Origin: Ancistrus triradiatus | Taxonomy: Eukaryota > Chordata > Actinopteri > Siluriformes > Loricariidae | Reading direction: 5' to 3' | Assembly: GCA_025084515.1 (NCBI GenBank) | Contig: JAJAGP010000217.1 | Span: forward strand, 124,001 to 188,000 | DNA: 64,000 nucleotides | Part shown: positions 62,001-63,503 of the stretch, in pieces | How positions within the stretch are numbered: position 1 is the first letter of the stretch | Layout of the letters: every line of letters starts with the position of its first letter | The notes under the pieces: generated by a model | What the model was told of the DNA's origin: nothing | Database searches by the model: none | Seen by the model: the letters and a program-made list of their open reading frames with translations, nothing else | Position numbers and translations under genes: made by a program

Positions 62001-62168
62001 ATGAGTGTAGGAACTCGGACCTAATAAAGTGATCAGTGTATTTTGTCACTTACTTGTGCTATAGTAGCATGGAATGAAACCGCACACTCCTTATAATGGT
62101 CTAAAAGTATGTTTGGATTTGAAGTCTTCCTGACTTGCTTTTTCTTGTCTCTCTATAGGGAGGTGTAG
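14801..62168 (+). CDS. plekhg5: PLEKHG5-like RhoGEF, whole spliced gene (19 coding exons)
   Basis: Spliced gene for a Dbl-family exchange factor that loads GTP on RhoA (Syx/Tech/GEF720 in mammals; acts at cell junctions and in neurons). Coding exons: 14801-14942, 16223-16322, 19440-19497, 25512-25603, 26759-26895, 29923-30089, 50638-50814, 52967-53137, 53727-53822, 54076-54276, 56045-56155, 56266-56415, 57562-57699, 58086-58205, 58454-58586, 58703-58818, 58943-59100, 60230-61162, 62159-62168. Every junction is GT-AG and the phases agree, giving 3111 nt (1036 residues plus stop) from ATG 14900. Residue numbers in the exon entries count from that Met. Order: ubiquitin-like/RBD 68-143, DH about 324-515, PH about 560-670, acidic tail, C-terminal S-E-V. 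The match to remembered mammalian PLEKHG5 is collinear from end to end. Which teleost duplicate (a or b) it is cannot be told here. A coding exon before 14801 is expected but not found. Confidence 0.95.
14943..16222 (+). other. intron
   Basis: Contains the second copy of the 'GATTATTAAGTGCATG' TIR repeat (14968-15560) and a poly-T/A-rich stretch at 15578-15610. Nothing recognised in 15611-16222. Confidence 0.7.
14968..15560. mobile_element. TIR repeat 'GATTATTAAGTGCATG', copy 2
   Basis: Left end CACTTAATAATCCGATAATA; right end 'GCAGTTATCGGATTATTACG'. Collinear with copy 1, so the exon at 14801 sits between two direct copies. Fragments of the family also lie at 34985-35110, 48944-49040 and 50165-50260. 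Confidence 0.8.
16223..16322 (+). CDS. plekhg5: plekhg5 coding exon (residues 15-48)
   Basis: Acceptor TTCCTACAG, donor GTCAGT; phase 1 in, phase 2 out. Encodes NSILARNVSTRSCPPRTSP and then an acidic run DLDEEEEGG. The mammalian counterpart has S-V-L-A-R-N-V-S-T-R-S-C-P-P-R-T-S-P at the same place, so identity is secure. A disordered linker between the Cys/His segment and the ubiquitin-like domain. Confidence 0.93.
16503..17216 (+). mobile_element. Tc1-like element, 'TTAGGCCACC' family, interrupted
   Basis: Left end AGTACTGTGCAAAAATATTA, right end CTTTTGCACAGTACTGTA. Plus-strand relic of transposase (a decayed NRVKRLRYAKAHKD-type block at 17035-17075). An R2-type repeat interrupts it at 16795-16965. 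Confidence 0.8.
16795..16965 (-). mobile_element. R2 repeat, reverse orientation
   Basis: Minus strand matches the 5' part of R2 (CAAGTCAGCTTTATTTCTAT and 'GAAAAACACCC'). It sits inside the Tc1-like element. Confidence 0.6.
17657..18472 (+). pseudogene. Tc1 transposon, 3' truncated, broken transposase
   Basis: Left ITR at 17657 (TACAGTGGTGTTTGAAAGTT). Transposase starts at 18009 with MARTKEISEDLRKRAVDAHQ, the N-terminal paired-type HTH. A deletion after 'KEFGQTDR' shifts the frame. Further pieces in another frame (STIRRTLNNNGVHGRVARRK, about 18297-18356) lead to HVDKPESCW, and the homology then stops. The catalytic DDE half and right ITR are missing. Confidence 0.9.
19440..19497 (+). CDS. 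plekhg5: plekhg5 coding exon (residues 48-67)
   Basis: Acceptor CTGTGTTAG, donor GTAAGT; phase 2 in, phase 0 out. Encodes GERKVIPIKMRKKARRRYTD, a strongly basic stretch. The mammalian protein has K-K-K-A-R-R-R-H-T-D here. A possible nuclear-localisation or membrane-binding patch just before the ubiquitin-like domain. Confidence 0.92.
19896..19945 (+). mobile_element. R2 repeat fragment
   Basis: 'CAAGTAAAATGTATTTATTT' then 'GCATTGTC', matching the first 50 bp of R2. It directly abuts the microsatellite. Confidence 0.55.
19964..20330. repeat. compound (TG)n/(TA)n microsatellite
   Basis: A pure TG run at about 19987-20026, then TA runs, a second TG-rich island (20108-20160), and TA/TATG runs to 20330. 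Long apparent ORFs on both strands here come only from the two-base repeats. Confidence 0.95.
21874..22618 (-). mobile_element. pogo/Tigger-like element with duplicated right end
   Basis: Left end TACCGTATTTTCCGGGCTAT. A right end in inverted orientation occurs twice: at 22410-22450 and again at 22577-22618 ('GGTCCGAAAAATACGGTA'). TA flanks both outer ends. The minus strand at 22062-22163 encodes a Brinker/CENP-B-type HTH relic (ADFKLNAIGHAV, then HRAAAREFNINESMIRKWR), as in pogo-like transposases. The DDE part is absent. Between the two right ends lies the 120-bp segment 22452-22571. Confidence 0.75.
22452..22571 (-). repeat. 120-bp segment identical to 35668-35787 (inverted)
   Basis: Base by base, the reverse complement of 22452-22571 equals 35668-35787 with no difference, and the match stops sharply at both ends. 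It contains no transposon end of its own. See the finding. Confidence 0.95.
23555..24195. mobile_element. MITE with 'CAGTGGTACCTCGGTT' ends
   Basis: Left end TACAGTGGTGCCTTCGTTCT, right end 'AACCGAGGTACCACTGTA', TA at each end. The ends resemble the Tigger/pogo group. The interior matches 55083-55922 in inverted order. No transposase. Confidence 0.75.
25512..25603 (+). CDS. plekhg5: plekhg5 coding exon (residues 68-98): start of ubiquitin-like domain
   Basis: Acceptor CCCCATTTCAG, donor GTAGGT; phase 0 in, phase 2 out. Encodes DPSKECFTLKFDLNDDIDTE and IVPALKKKTLR, the first strands of the RBD/ubiquitin-like fold. Nearly identical to the mammalian segment (S-K-E-C-F-T-L-K-F-D-L-N-V-D-I-E-T-E). 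Confidence 0.95.
25760..26125. repeat. degenerate tetranucleotide array (GGTA/GATG/GATA)
   Basis: Repeated words such as 'GGGTAGAT', 'GTTGATAAAT' and 'GGTGGATA' over about 365 bp with an irregular period. The minus-strand ORF here (Pro/Tyr/Ile-rich) is a by-product. Confidence 0.75.
26385..26555 (+). mobile_element. R2 repeat, diverged
   Basis: 'TCAGATTTATTTAAATGCCA', 'CATTGTCTCAAAGCATC' and 'AAAAACTCCCTAAATGTTAT' align to R2 in order. Confidence 0.7.
26759..26895 (+). CDS. plekhg5: plekhg5 coding exon (residues 98-144): rest of ubiquitin-like domain
   Basis: The acceptor is the first AG of TTGTAGAG; that choice keeps the frame REVLGPVFERKGIELSRV, whereas the second AG would not. Donor GTAAGT. 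Continues ELFLDQSNTPLSLNFDAY and HFGGHYLKVK, closely matching mammalian F-E-R-K-G-I and D-Q-S-N-T-P-L-S-L. Phase 2 in, phase 1 out. Confidence 0.95.
27240..28760 (-). pseudogene. Tc1-like transposase relic, split by a younger Tc1
   Basis: The minus strand of 28464-28754 resembles the N-terminal half of a fish Tc1-type transposase (RIYTELCKKKKS, then CLLEVVRQWP and VWPTLMNLG). The other side of the break (27240-27455) is non-coding DNA that I recall from the same element type. A younger Tc1 copy splits the two parts at a TA. Many substitutions and deletions; not functional. Confidence 0.6.
27456..28311 (+). mobile_element. Tc1 element with both ITRs and internal deletion
   Basis: Left ITR TACAGTGGTGTTTGTGAACC, right ITR 'TTTAAGCACCACTGTA', 856 bp. 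The ORF from ATG 27698 gives the two HTH motifs (MAETKEISEDLRKRVVDAHQ; LHQSTVRKIVYKLRKF), a GRPIKIT hook-like motif and GRVARRKPVLFKKNN. It then jumps to ITR-proximal sequence, so the whole DDE domain is deleted. Such a product could bind ITRs but not cut. Non-autonomous. Confidence 0.9.
28933..29836. repeat. long dispersed repeat, copy B (R1)
   Basis: Matches 7391-8720 in order and orientation, without the two R2 insertions but with a SINE at 29022. It therefore preserves the empty site for R2 copy 1. Confidence 0.75.
29022..29208 (+). mobile_element. tRNA-derived SINE with L2-type tail
   Basis: Box B GGTTCAAATCC, core 'GGGTCCTTGAGCAAGACCC', tail 'TAAGTCGCTCTGGATAAGGG' and 'GCTGTAAATGTAAATG'. 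A 7-8 base deletion next to box B weakens its internal promoter. Confidence 0.88.
29923..30089 (+). CDS. plekhg5: plekhg5 coding exon (residues 144-199)
   Basis: Acceptor GTCTGTAG, donor GTCAGT; phase 1 in, phase 0 out. Encodes ARPGDNLKMERDVKDLHSLS, LPNMKN and ends TRESVDIL. Mammalian PLEKHG5 has K-P-G-D, then D-S-K-S-L-S-L-P and R-R-E-S-L-D-I-L. A linker between the ubiquitin-like and DH domains. It is the last exon before the 20.5-kb intron, and its phase-0 end equals that of both alternative first exons. Confidence 0.94.
30530..30962. repeat. 27-bp minisatellite, about 16 units
   Basis: The unit reads GGCACCTGTAATGAACAGGA plus AGGGTCA. Spacing between successive 'CAGGCAC' words is 27, 28, 27, 28, 27, 27 at the left end. 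Because 27 is a multiple of three, long frames stay open on both strands (plus QAPVMNRKG repeats; minus VPDPSCSLQ repeats). No start context or splice site suggests it is translated. Confidence 0.93.
32938..33190 (+). mobile_element. second-type tRNA-derived SINE
   Basis: Head GGCAGCATTGTGGCACAGTG with box B-like GGTTTGATTCA, then 'GTTTCCTCCG' and 'TCCATCTAGGGTTGCCTCCA'. A diverged member of the common fish 'CACAGTGGTTAG' SINE. Confidence 0.65.
33620..34876 (-). pseudogene. Tc1 transposon, nearly full length, decayed
   Basis: About 1.26 kb in reverse orientation. The plus strand shows ITR-like ends ('CATTTGGGAACACAGAATC'; 'AGAAAATTCTACGGGTTCAC'). The minus strand keeps MANVSVHESTIWRTLNNN, then KPQLSKINIA and GKMFCGWMRPK, and further on the DDE region (complement of 33870-34060) with stops and frameshifts. 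Same family as 17657 and 27456. No intact transposase. Confidence 0.85.
34985..35110. mobile_element. TIR repeat fragment, family of 13325/14968
   Basis: 'TCTCATTATCTGATTACTCA' and 'CTGCAGTTATCGGATTATTA', then 'GTGCATGTAAACGCACTCAT', matching the right end of the full copies. Confidence 0.75.
35668..35787 (+). repeat. 120-bp segment, second copy
   Basis: Identical to the reverse complement of 22452-22571 over all 120 bases. The flanks here ('CCCTCCCTCTGGG' on the left, 'ATAGTTGTCTG' on the right) show no transposon end. Confidence 0.95.
36796..36930. repeat. (AT)n followed by a TC-rich tract
   Basis: A 27-base AT run, then a pyrimidine-rich stretch ('CTCATCTCAATCTCCTCTC'). Confidence 0.85.
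37778..37972 (+). mobile_element. tRNA-derived SINE, diverged
   Basis: 'GTGGCCTAGCTGTTAAGG', a changed box B (GGATCAAAACCC), and tail 'CCTCTGGATAAGGGCATCTG'. Confidence 0.8.
39050..39975. repeat. 60-bp minisatellite with a shorter sub-unit
   Basis: Between 39121 and 39300 the period is exactly 60 bp: a half containing 'ATGCTCTGTACAAATACAAA' and a half containing 'GACTCTAGAACACATGCTCT'. Later units often drop the first half, leaving about 39-42 bp. All lengths are multiples of three, so frames stay open on both strands (up to 207 codons plus, 172 minus). No splice or promoter evidence for translation. Confidence 0.95.
40020..40460. mobile_element. copy of the 21634 long-TIR element, left part
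   Basis: 'CATTCCTGCATTTCAGTCCT', 'GTGATTGTAATCATGATTTG', 'GGTACAAAAGCAGTAT' and 'AAACAATTCAAGGAATCTGG' run parallel to 21795-21840 and 22630-22860. It lacks the pogo-like insertion and so shows the empty site. Confidence 0.75.
40850..42109 (-). pseudogene. Tc1/mariner-type transposase relic split by a SINE
   Basis: The complement of 41045-41089 reads LKSPDLNPIENVWSH, the conserved block around the second catalytic acid of Tc1 transposases. The complement of 41700-41900 resembles the N-terminal HTH/linker part (TVTRIGRRFKTTGDWQKG-like). A SINE at 41413 splits it. Multiple stops. The TIRs were not clearly identified, so the ends are approximate. Confidence 0.7.
41413..41611 (+). mobile_element. 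tRNA-derived SINE, well preserved
   Basis: Full sequence of head (TAGCCTAGTGGTTAAG, GGTTCAAATCC), core and L2-type tail ('TAAGTCGCTCTGGATAAGGG', 'GCTGTAAATGTAAATGTA'). Inserted in the transposase relic at 40850. Confidence 0.9.
42497..42662 (+). mobile_element. tRNA-derived SINE lacking box B
   Basis: 'TTTAAGGTATTGGACTATGG' joins directly to 'GCCACTGTTGGGTCCTTGAG', so the segment with box B is deleted; the tail is intact. Confidence 0.8.
43346..43396 (+). CDS. plekhg5: alternative first coding exon A of plekhg5
   Basis: ATG in strong context (CTCAACATGG) opens MVPENVLDLQQTSAQCQ and runs exactly into the donor CAG|GTAAGG in phase 0. The next exon downstream (50638) begins in phase 0, so the join reads ...AQCQ-GQARRRKNMTEF. 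The product would be about 854 residues with the full DH, PH and tail but no Cys/His or ubiquitin-like domain. Preceding sequence (about 42900-43345) is repeat-free and could be promoter plus 5' UTR. Mammalian PLEKHG5 also uses alternative first exons. Inferred from sequence only. Confidence 0.72.
44637..45047 (-). mobile_element. deleted Tc1-like element, 'TTAGGCCACC' family
   Basis: ITRs TACAGTACTGTGCAAAAGTC and 'CTTTTGCACAGCACTGTA'; 411 bp; only decayed transposase on the minus strand. Confidence 0.85.
45894..46338 (+). mobile_element. deleted Tc1-like element, 'TTAGGCCACC' family
   Basis: ITRs TACAGTACTGTGCAAAAGTT and 'ACTTTTGCACAGTACTGTA'; 445 bp. Plus-strand relic resembling GRVAAKTPLFRKGNK around 46115-46165 and a decayed K-F-E-I-F-G-S block near 46235. 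Confidence 0.85.
46902..46919 (+). promoter_or_regulatory. upstream ORF in the leader of alternative exon B
   Basis: ATG GGG CAA ACT CTG then TGA, 20 bases before the ATG of exon B. If the transcript starts upstream, scanning ribosomes would meet this first. Confidence 0.4.
46939..46977 (+). CDS. plekhg5: alternative first coding exon B of plekhg5
   Basis: ATG in strong context (TTACAATGG) encodes MVFLAFEMPLASM and ends on the consensus donor ATG|GTGAGT in phase 0, joining in frame to 50638 (...ASM-GQARRRKN). Predicted product about 850 residues. The 250 bp upstream are free of repeats. A six-codon upstream ORF (ATG 46902, stop 46917-46919) precedes the start and could dampen translation. 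The hydrophobic start could be a membrane anchor or simply short leader residues. Confidence 0.68.
47156..47668 (-). mobile_element. Tc1-like element, 'TTAGGCCACC' family
   Basis: Left TACAGTATTGTGCAAAAGTC, right 'ACTTTTGCACAGTATGTA'. The minus strand carries decayed transposase (SSQETTFSEVERVKRLKYVK region, 47265-47492). Confidence 0.85.
47690..47830 (+). mobile_element. old tRNA-derived SINE relic
   Basis: 'GCTCAGTGATTAAGGCTCTG', 'AAGTTCAAAACTTG' in place of box B, 'GGACCCTTGAGCCAAACCC' and a decayed tail 'TCTGAATAAGCAAGTCTGC'. Confidence 0.6.
49455..49805. repeat. dispersed repeat starting 'CTTTATTTAAATAGCACTTT'
   Basis: A typical fish repeat with an A-rich middle ('ACATAAAAGAACAATAAAC') and an end 'GGTTGGGGCCGTAATAAGAA'. 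No second copy in this window; recognised from its general form, so uncertain. Confidence 0.4.
50638..50814 (+). CDS. plekhg5: plekhg5 coding exon (residues 200-258): shared entry exon
   Basis: Acceptor GTCTTTCAG, donor GTGAGT; phase 0 at both ends. Encodes GQARRRKNMTEFLGDA near its start and SRKNRSGSRFSVFFFPSYK at its end. The mammalian R-R-R-K-N-M-S-E-F-L-G-E-A and W-K-N-R-A-A-S-R-F-S-G-F-F are the counterparts. It is the common entry point for the long form and both alternative starts. The R-R-R-K stretch and following Ser/Thr are candidate phosphorylation sites. Confidence 0.95.
50815..52966 (+). other. intron
   Basis: 51655-51970 shares order and words with 54650-54905 ('ACACCAGAGGGCAC', 'TTAATTG', 'AAATCTCTGTTTCTA'), so both are copies of one dispersed repeat. 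Nothing recognised in 50815-51654 or 51971-52966. Confidence 0.6.
51655..51970. repeat. dispersed repeat with 'ACACCAGAGGGCAC' motif
   Basis: Paired with 54650-54905, where it runs into an hAT-type right end; probably the inner part of the same element. Confidence 0.55.
52967..53137 (+). CDS. plekhg5: plekhg5 coding exon (residues 259-315)
   Basis: Acceptor ATGATATAG, donor GTAACA; phase 0 both ends. Encodes EVDRVEQLNSRLQLYTCHG, then NQDSWEEEEEEPDLTLDDSW. The mammalian R-E-V-D-K-M-E-Q-L and H-D-S-W-E-E-E align. An acidic region just before the DH domain, a place where Dbl proteins often carry autoinhibitory helices. Confidence 0.94.
53138..53726 (+). other. intron with an hAT-type MITE
   Basis: Mostly filled by the MITE at 53367-53660. 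Nothing recognised in the remainder. Confidence 0.6.
53367..53660. mobile_element. hAT-type MITE ('GGGTGTAAC' ends)
   Basis: GGGTGTAACAATGCATCATG at the left and 'GTGTATCATTACACCCC' at the right are inverted. This terminal pattern is common in fish hAT elements. No coding frame. Confidence 0.7.
53727..53822 (+). CDS. plekhg5: plekhg5 coding exon (residues 316-347): start of DH domain
   Basis: Acceptor GTCTTACAG, donor GTAGGT; phase 0. Encodes TLSRRQFHQQEAIWELLHTE and ATYIKKLKVITD. This is conserved region 1 of the Dbl-homology domain, in which the Glu of L-H-T-E contacts switch I of the GTPase in other Dbl proteins. Confidence 0.96.
54076..54276 (+). CDS. plekhg5: plekhg5 coding exon (residues 348-414): DH domain
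   Basis: Acceptor TGCCGTGCAG, donor GTAAGT; phase 0. Encodes LFLCGLLNLQDCGLLGEVEP, AKLFSNIQDLVRVHTALW and so on to LLQGFQT. The mammalian N-L-F-L-C-C-L-L-N-L-Q and L-F-S-N-I-P-E-I align. Helices alpha-2 to alpha-3 of DH. Confidence 0.96.
54345..54600. mobile_element. fragment of the 4461-type TIR repeat
   Basis: Starts TACACTGTATGACCAAAAGT and shares the overall 'GACACACC...ACATC' layout; diverged. Confidence 0.5.
54650..55075. mobile_element. hAT-like element, right part
   Basis: The interior matches 51655-51970. The right end 'GTGTACCGTTACACTCCTA' is the hAT-type end also seen at 53640-53660. The left end is missing. Confidence 0.6.
55083..55922. mobile_element. pogo-type MITE, 840 bp, both ends
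   Basis: TACAGTGGTACCTCGTTTTT at the left and 'CGACAACCGAGGTACCACTG' at the right, with TA flanks. The same family as 23555-24195 and the partial copy at 61440-61754. It ends 122 bp before the next exon. Confidence 0.85.
56045..56155 (+). CDS. plekhg5: plekhg5 coding exon (residues 415-451): DH domain
   Basis: Acceptor GTGGCCAG, donor GTAAGA; phase 0. Encodes FPTRFQPYLRYCMEEESCVK and ENELFKTYIT. The mammalian F-K-P-Y-I-R-Y-C-M-E-E-E aligns. The weak polypyrimidine tract (TGTGTTGTGGCCAG) is notable. Confidence 0.95.
56266..56415 (+). CDS. plekhg5: plekhg5 coding exon (residues 452-501): DH conserved region 3
   Basis: Acceptor TTGGGTGCAG, donor GTGAGA; phase 0. Encodes WAEGDKQCNR, then LKLADMLVKPHQRLTKYPLL (about 462-481), the hallmark Dbl helix with P-x-Q-R-x-x-K-Y-P-L-L that forms the RhoA-binding face. 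Ends ...DALVSM. The central evidence for an active RhoGEF. Confidence 0.97.
56416..57561 (+). other. intron
   Basis: Holds an internally palindromic MITE (56908-57189). 56640-56850 is GC-rich with no clear homology; 'GATGGACCCCCATGACCCTG' near 56812 loosely resembles a SINE 3' end. A short TG run precedes the next acceptor. Confidence 0.5.
56908..57189. mobile_element. palindromic MITE built of 'ACTGTGAA' words
   Basis: Ends CCCAGGAAAAAATGTACTGT and 'ACAGTACATTTTTTCCCGGG' are inverted copies. Many internal 'ACTGTGAA'/'TTCACAGT' repeats face each other, so nearly all 282 bp can fold. No coding frame. Confidence 0.75.
57562..57699 (+). CDS. plekhg5: plekhg5 coding exon (residues 502-547): end of DH / linker
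   Basis: Acceptor TTGCTGCTCAG, donor GTGAGA; phase 0. Encodes VESVESFINSVDSQMLQRQE, QQKLAAISARVESYEAVEGG and SEEVEK. It forms the last DH helix and the helix leading into PH. Confidence 0.96.
57700..58085 (+). other. intron with (TATC)n array
   Basis: 57850-57945 is an impure TATC/TACC/CATC tetranucleotide run. Nothing else recognised. Confidence 0.8.
58086..58205 (+). CDS. plekhg5: plekhg5 coding exon (residues 548-587): start of PH domain
   Basis: Acceptor GTGTACTCAG, donor GTGAGT; phase 0. Encodes ILKEFNNIDLMAPMIYTSPE, then ETRQLHLEGALRMKDGKDSR. The mammalian [23 protein letters not shown] is almost the same. First beta-strands of PH. Confidence 0.97.
58290..58420. mobile_element. 'TTAGGCCACC' Tc1 end fragment beside an exon
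   Basis: TACAGTGCTGTTCAAAAGTC then 'TTAGGCCACTATTAGATTAG' and the 'ACCACAGAATAATTTTTCAG' interior. It ends about 33 bases before the acceptor at 58453. Confidence 0.8.
58454..58586 (+). CDS. plekhg5: plekhg5 coding exon (residues 588-632): PH domain
   Basis: Acceptor GCTCTTCAG, donor GTAGGC; phase 0 in, phase 1 out. Encodes MEVHCFLFTDLLLITKPVKR, LEKVKVIRQPLLLHNVVCRE, LKDP. Typical PH strands 3-5 with the C-F-L-F-T-D-L-L-L motif. Confidence 0.97.
58703..58818 (+). CDS. plekhg5: plekhg5 coding exon (residues 632-670): end of PH domain
   Basis: Acceptor TTCCACATAG, donor GTTTGT (weaker than consensus); phase 1 in, phase 0 out. Encodes GSFVLIYLNEFKSAVAAYSF, QANSASQGRSWIDAVCSVQ. W662 is the invariant Trp of the PH C-terminal helix. 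Confidence 0.96.
58943..59100 (+). CDS. plekhg5: plekhg5 coding exon (residues 671-723): coiled-coil-like
   Basis: Acceptor TTTTTATACAG, donor GTATGT; phase 0 in, phase 2 out. Encodes KKLQRLRSEETRRKQARLKQ, RLQQAEEDDGTEDTSNSAAS, then SPRLGTKEQHDE. Charged helix rich in K/R/Q/E; T-S-N-S-A-A-S-S-P is close to mammalian S-G-T-S-A-A-S-S-P. Confidence 0.94.
59101..60229 (+). other. intron
   Basis: Holds a Tc1 family fragment (59196-59605). Nothing recognised in 59606-60229. Confidence 0.7.
59196..59605 (-). mobile_element. Tc1-like element, 'TTAGGCCACC' family, right end missing
   Basis: Left end TACAGTCATGTTCAAAAGTC, then 'TTAGGCCTCCACTAGATG'. The minus strand encodes IRIGLFGRVEAKKPFFRKEN, a good Tc1 block (59266-59472). 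Ends in T-rich DNA without a right ITR. Confidence 0.85.
60230..61162 (+). CDS. plekhg5: plekhg5 coding exon (residues 723-1034): long C-terminal tail
   Basis: Acceptor GTATCTCAG, donor GTAAGT; phase 2 both ends. Begins GSSDGSTETVSVMEMEE (mammalian A-S-D-G-S-T-E-T). Then CCSLSMDSAYGTLSPESLLD, an almost pure acidic stretch (EVEEEEDEKEEEDQDDSGD), a basic patch KPRRRPPVQSR, QSEDNLLQKV, and the conserved end HKKLTLAALYRIRTTLVLNS-TLTAS. Disordered, Ser-rich, likely phosphoregulated. Splicing at 61163 is required to reach E-V-stop; without it the next codon is TAA. Confidence 0.96.
61218..61370. mobile_element. 4461-type TIR repeat, one end
   Basis: 'AAAAGTTTGTGGACACCCAT' plus 'GGAACTTCTGTGGCGGTAGA' and 'GTTGTACTGAACATGAC', parallel to the 5' part of 4461-4640. 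Confidence 0.6.
61440..61754. mobile_element. pogo-type MITE, right half
   Basis: Matches 55595-55922 in order ('CTTTTTAGGACC'-type words through to 'GAGAACCGAGGTACCACTGT'). The left half is missing. Confidence 0.8.
61918..62035. mobile_element. arm of the 11713-type MITE
   Basis: 'GTAGAGAAACAGATGAACTA', 'CAGTCTGTAATTGTAGGACT', 'GTGGAACTGATAAAA', matching 11955-12035; then 'CCTAATAAAGTGATCAGTG'. Confidence 0.75.
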
Positions 62169-62300
62169 GATTGGCCACTGTTAGGTGCCAGCAGCACCGA
62201 GTTCAGCCCTGGTAGGACTGACTTCCTCGCCACACGAATGCACTTCAAGTAATGAGCAGAACTTTTGCACTTTGTAATAAATTAAGTAGCTTTTGTAGGG
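62159..62300 (+). CDS. plekhg5: plekhg5 terminal exon: last codons E-V-stop and 3' UTR
   Basis: Acceptor TCTCTCTATAG. With the last two bases of the previous exon it reads TCG GAG GTG TAG (S-E-V-stop; coding 62159-62168). Mammalian PLEKHG5 ends T-A-S-E-V, a class I PDZ ligand that binds synectin-type PDZ proteins. The rest is 3' UTR. An AATAAA signal lies at 62276-62281, so cleavage near 62300 is likely; a longer UTR is possible. Confidence 0.92.
62276..62281 (+). terminator. plekhg5: polyadenylation signal AATAAA
   Basis: A perfect AATAAA in 'TTTGTAATAAATTAAG', 108 bases after the stop. The first such signal in the 3' UTR. Confidence 0.6.
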
Positions 62301-63035
62301 GAAAGCCACGCTTTAAGGGTAAATAGATTCATGCATGAGGACGATCTCATAGGAAGAAGAACAAGGAAAAGCTTTCAGTTCAGGTCTGGTCCGATCCATT
62401 TGGGCACTTGAACTTGATCAGAGGGAGAAAGGACGAAGACGTTGGAAGATGTCACCTTGGATTTCACATAACTTCTTGTTTGTGGAGAGTTAATAGACAA
62501 GAGTTATTGGCTATGTGCCGGCGTTACGTTCACTCTCTTTCTGCTTTGAGGAATTTGACCTCTGTAATTTCAGTTCTGTGACCTCACTTACAGTTTCCCT
62601 TTATTGACCTTTCAGCTGATTTTCTTGAGAGTGTGTGTACTCATCTACGTGTACTGATAAACACCAAATGTCCTCACAACAACAGGAACATCTGACAGTT
62701 TTGACTTATGGGGACTGTTTTGAATGTCCTCACTTCTTTAATTCCTTGTTTACAAAAACAGCAGCTTTTGTTTGAAAACCAAAGGAGACAAAATAATTGC
62801 TTTAAGTCACTGAGGTTGAGGTTGTGGTTCGGTGGAGTACGGTAATCAATGGAATGAATGGTAGTCAATGAAAAGTCCTCACAAGGTTAGAGAGACAAAG
62901 TGCCAGTGTGCATGACTGTGATTGATATACAGCACTGTGCAAATGTCTTAGGCCACCGTTAGATTAGGTATACCTACCAGGATATAGTGTCAAGTATTTA
63001 GTGTGACCTCCCCTTACATTTTAGCAATAGCAGCA

Positions 63036-63231
63036 GGGACTGGGGTAGCCTAGCGGTTAAGGTACTGGACTATGGACCAGAAGGTCCAGGGTTCAAATCC
63101 CCCCTCTGCCAAGTTACCACTGTTGGGTCCTTGAGCAAGACCCTTAACCCACAACTGCTTGGATTGTAAGACTGTACCAATTGTAAGTCGCTCTGGATAA
63201 GGGCGTCTGCCAAATGCTGTAAATGTAAATG
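63036..63231 (+). mobile_element. tRNA-derived SINE, well preserved
   Basis: TAGCCTAGCGGTTAAGG (box A), GGTTCAAATCC (box B), 'GGGTCCTTGAGCAAGACCC', tail 'TAAGTCGCTCTGGATAAGGG' and 'GTAAATGTAAATG'. Inserted in the Tc1-like element. Confidence 0.92.
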
Positions 63232-63329
63232 TGGCATCTTCATGGGGATGCCAAGTTGACCCTTCACAGTCCAGATTGGTCTTTTTGGAAGGGTAGCAGC
63301 CAAGGAACTACTTTTTTAGAAAGAAAACA

Positions 63330-63503
63330 GGGTAAGGTACTGGTCTATGGACCAGAAGGTCCAGGGTTCAAATCCCACCTCTGCCAAGCTGCCACTGTTG
63401 GGTCCTTGAGCAAGGCCCTTAACCCACAATAGCTTGTATTGTAAGACTGTATCAATTGTAAGTCGCTCTGGATAAGGGCGTCTGCTAAATGCTGTAAATG
63501 TAA
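63330..63503 (+). mobile_element. tRNA-derived SINE, 5' truncated
   Basis: Begins GGTAAGGTACTGGTCTATGG, lacking the first 20 bases of the head; box B and tail are intact. The second SINE in the same host element. Confidence 0.9.

Larger units (their letters stand above)
61163..62158 (+). other. last intron, four transposon relics in a row
   Basis: 61218-61370 (4461-type TIR repeat, 5' part), 61440-61754 (pogo-type MITE right half), about 61795-61917 (another pogo/Tigger-type end, 'ATTCCGAGGTTCCACTGTG'), 61918-62035 (arm of the 11713-type MITE). Its first bases, GTAAGT, supply a TAA stop in the upstream frame if the intron is retained. Confidence 0.7.
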
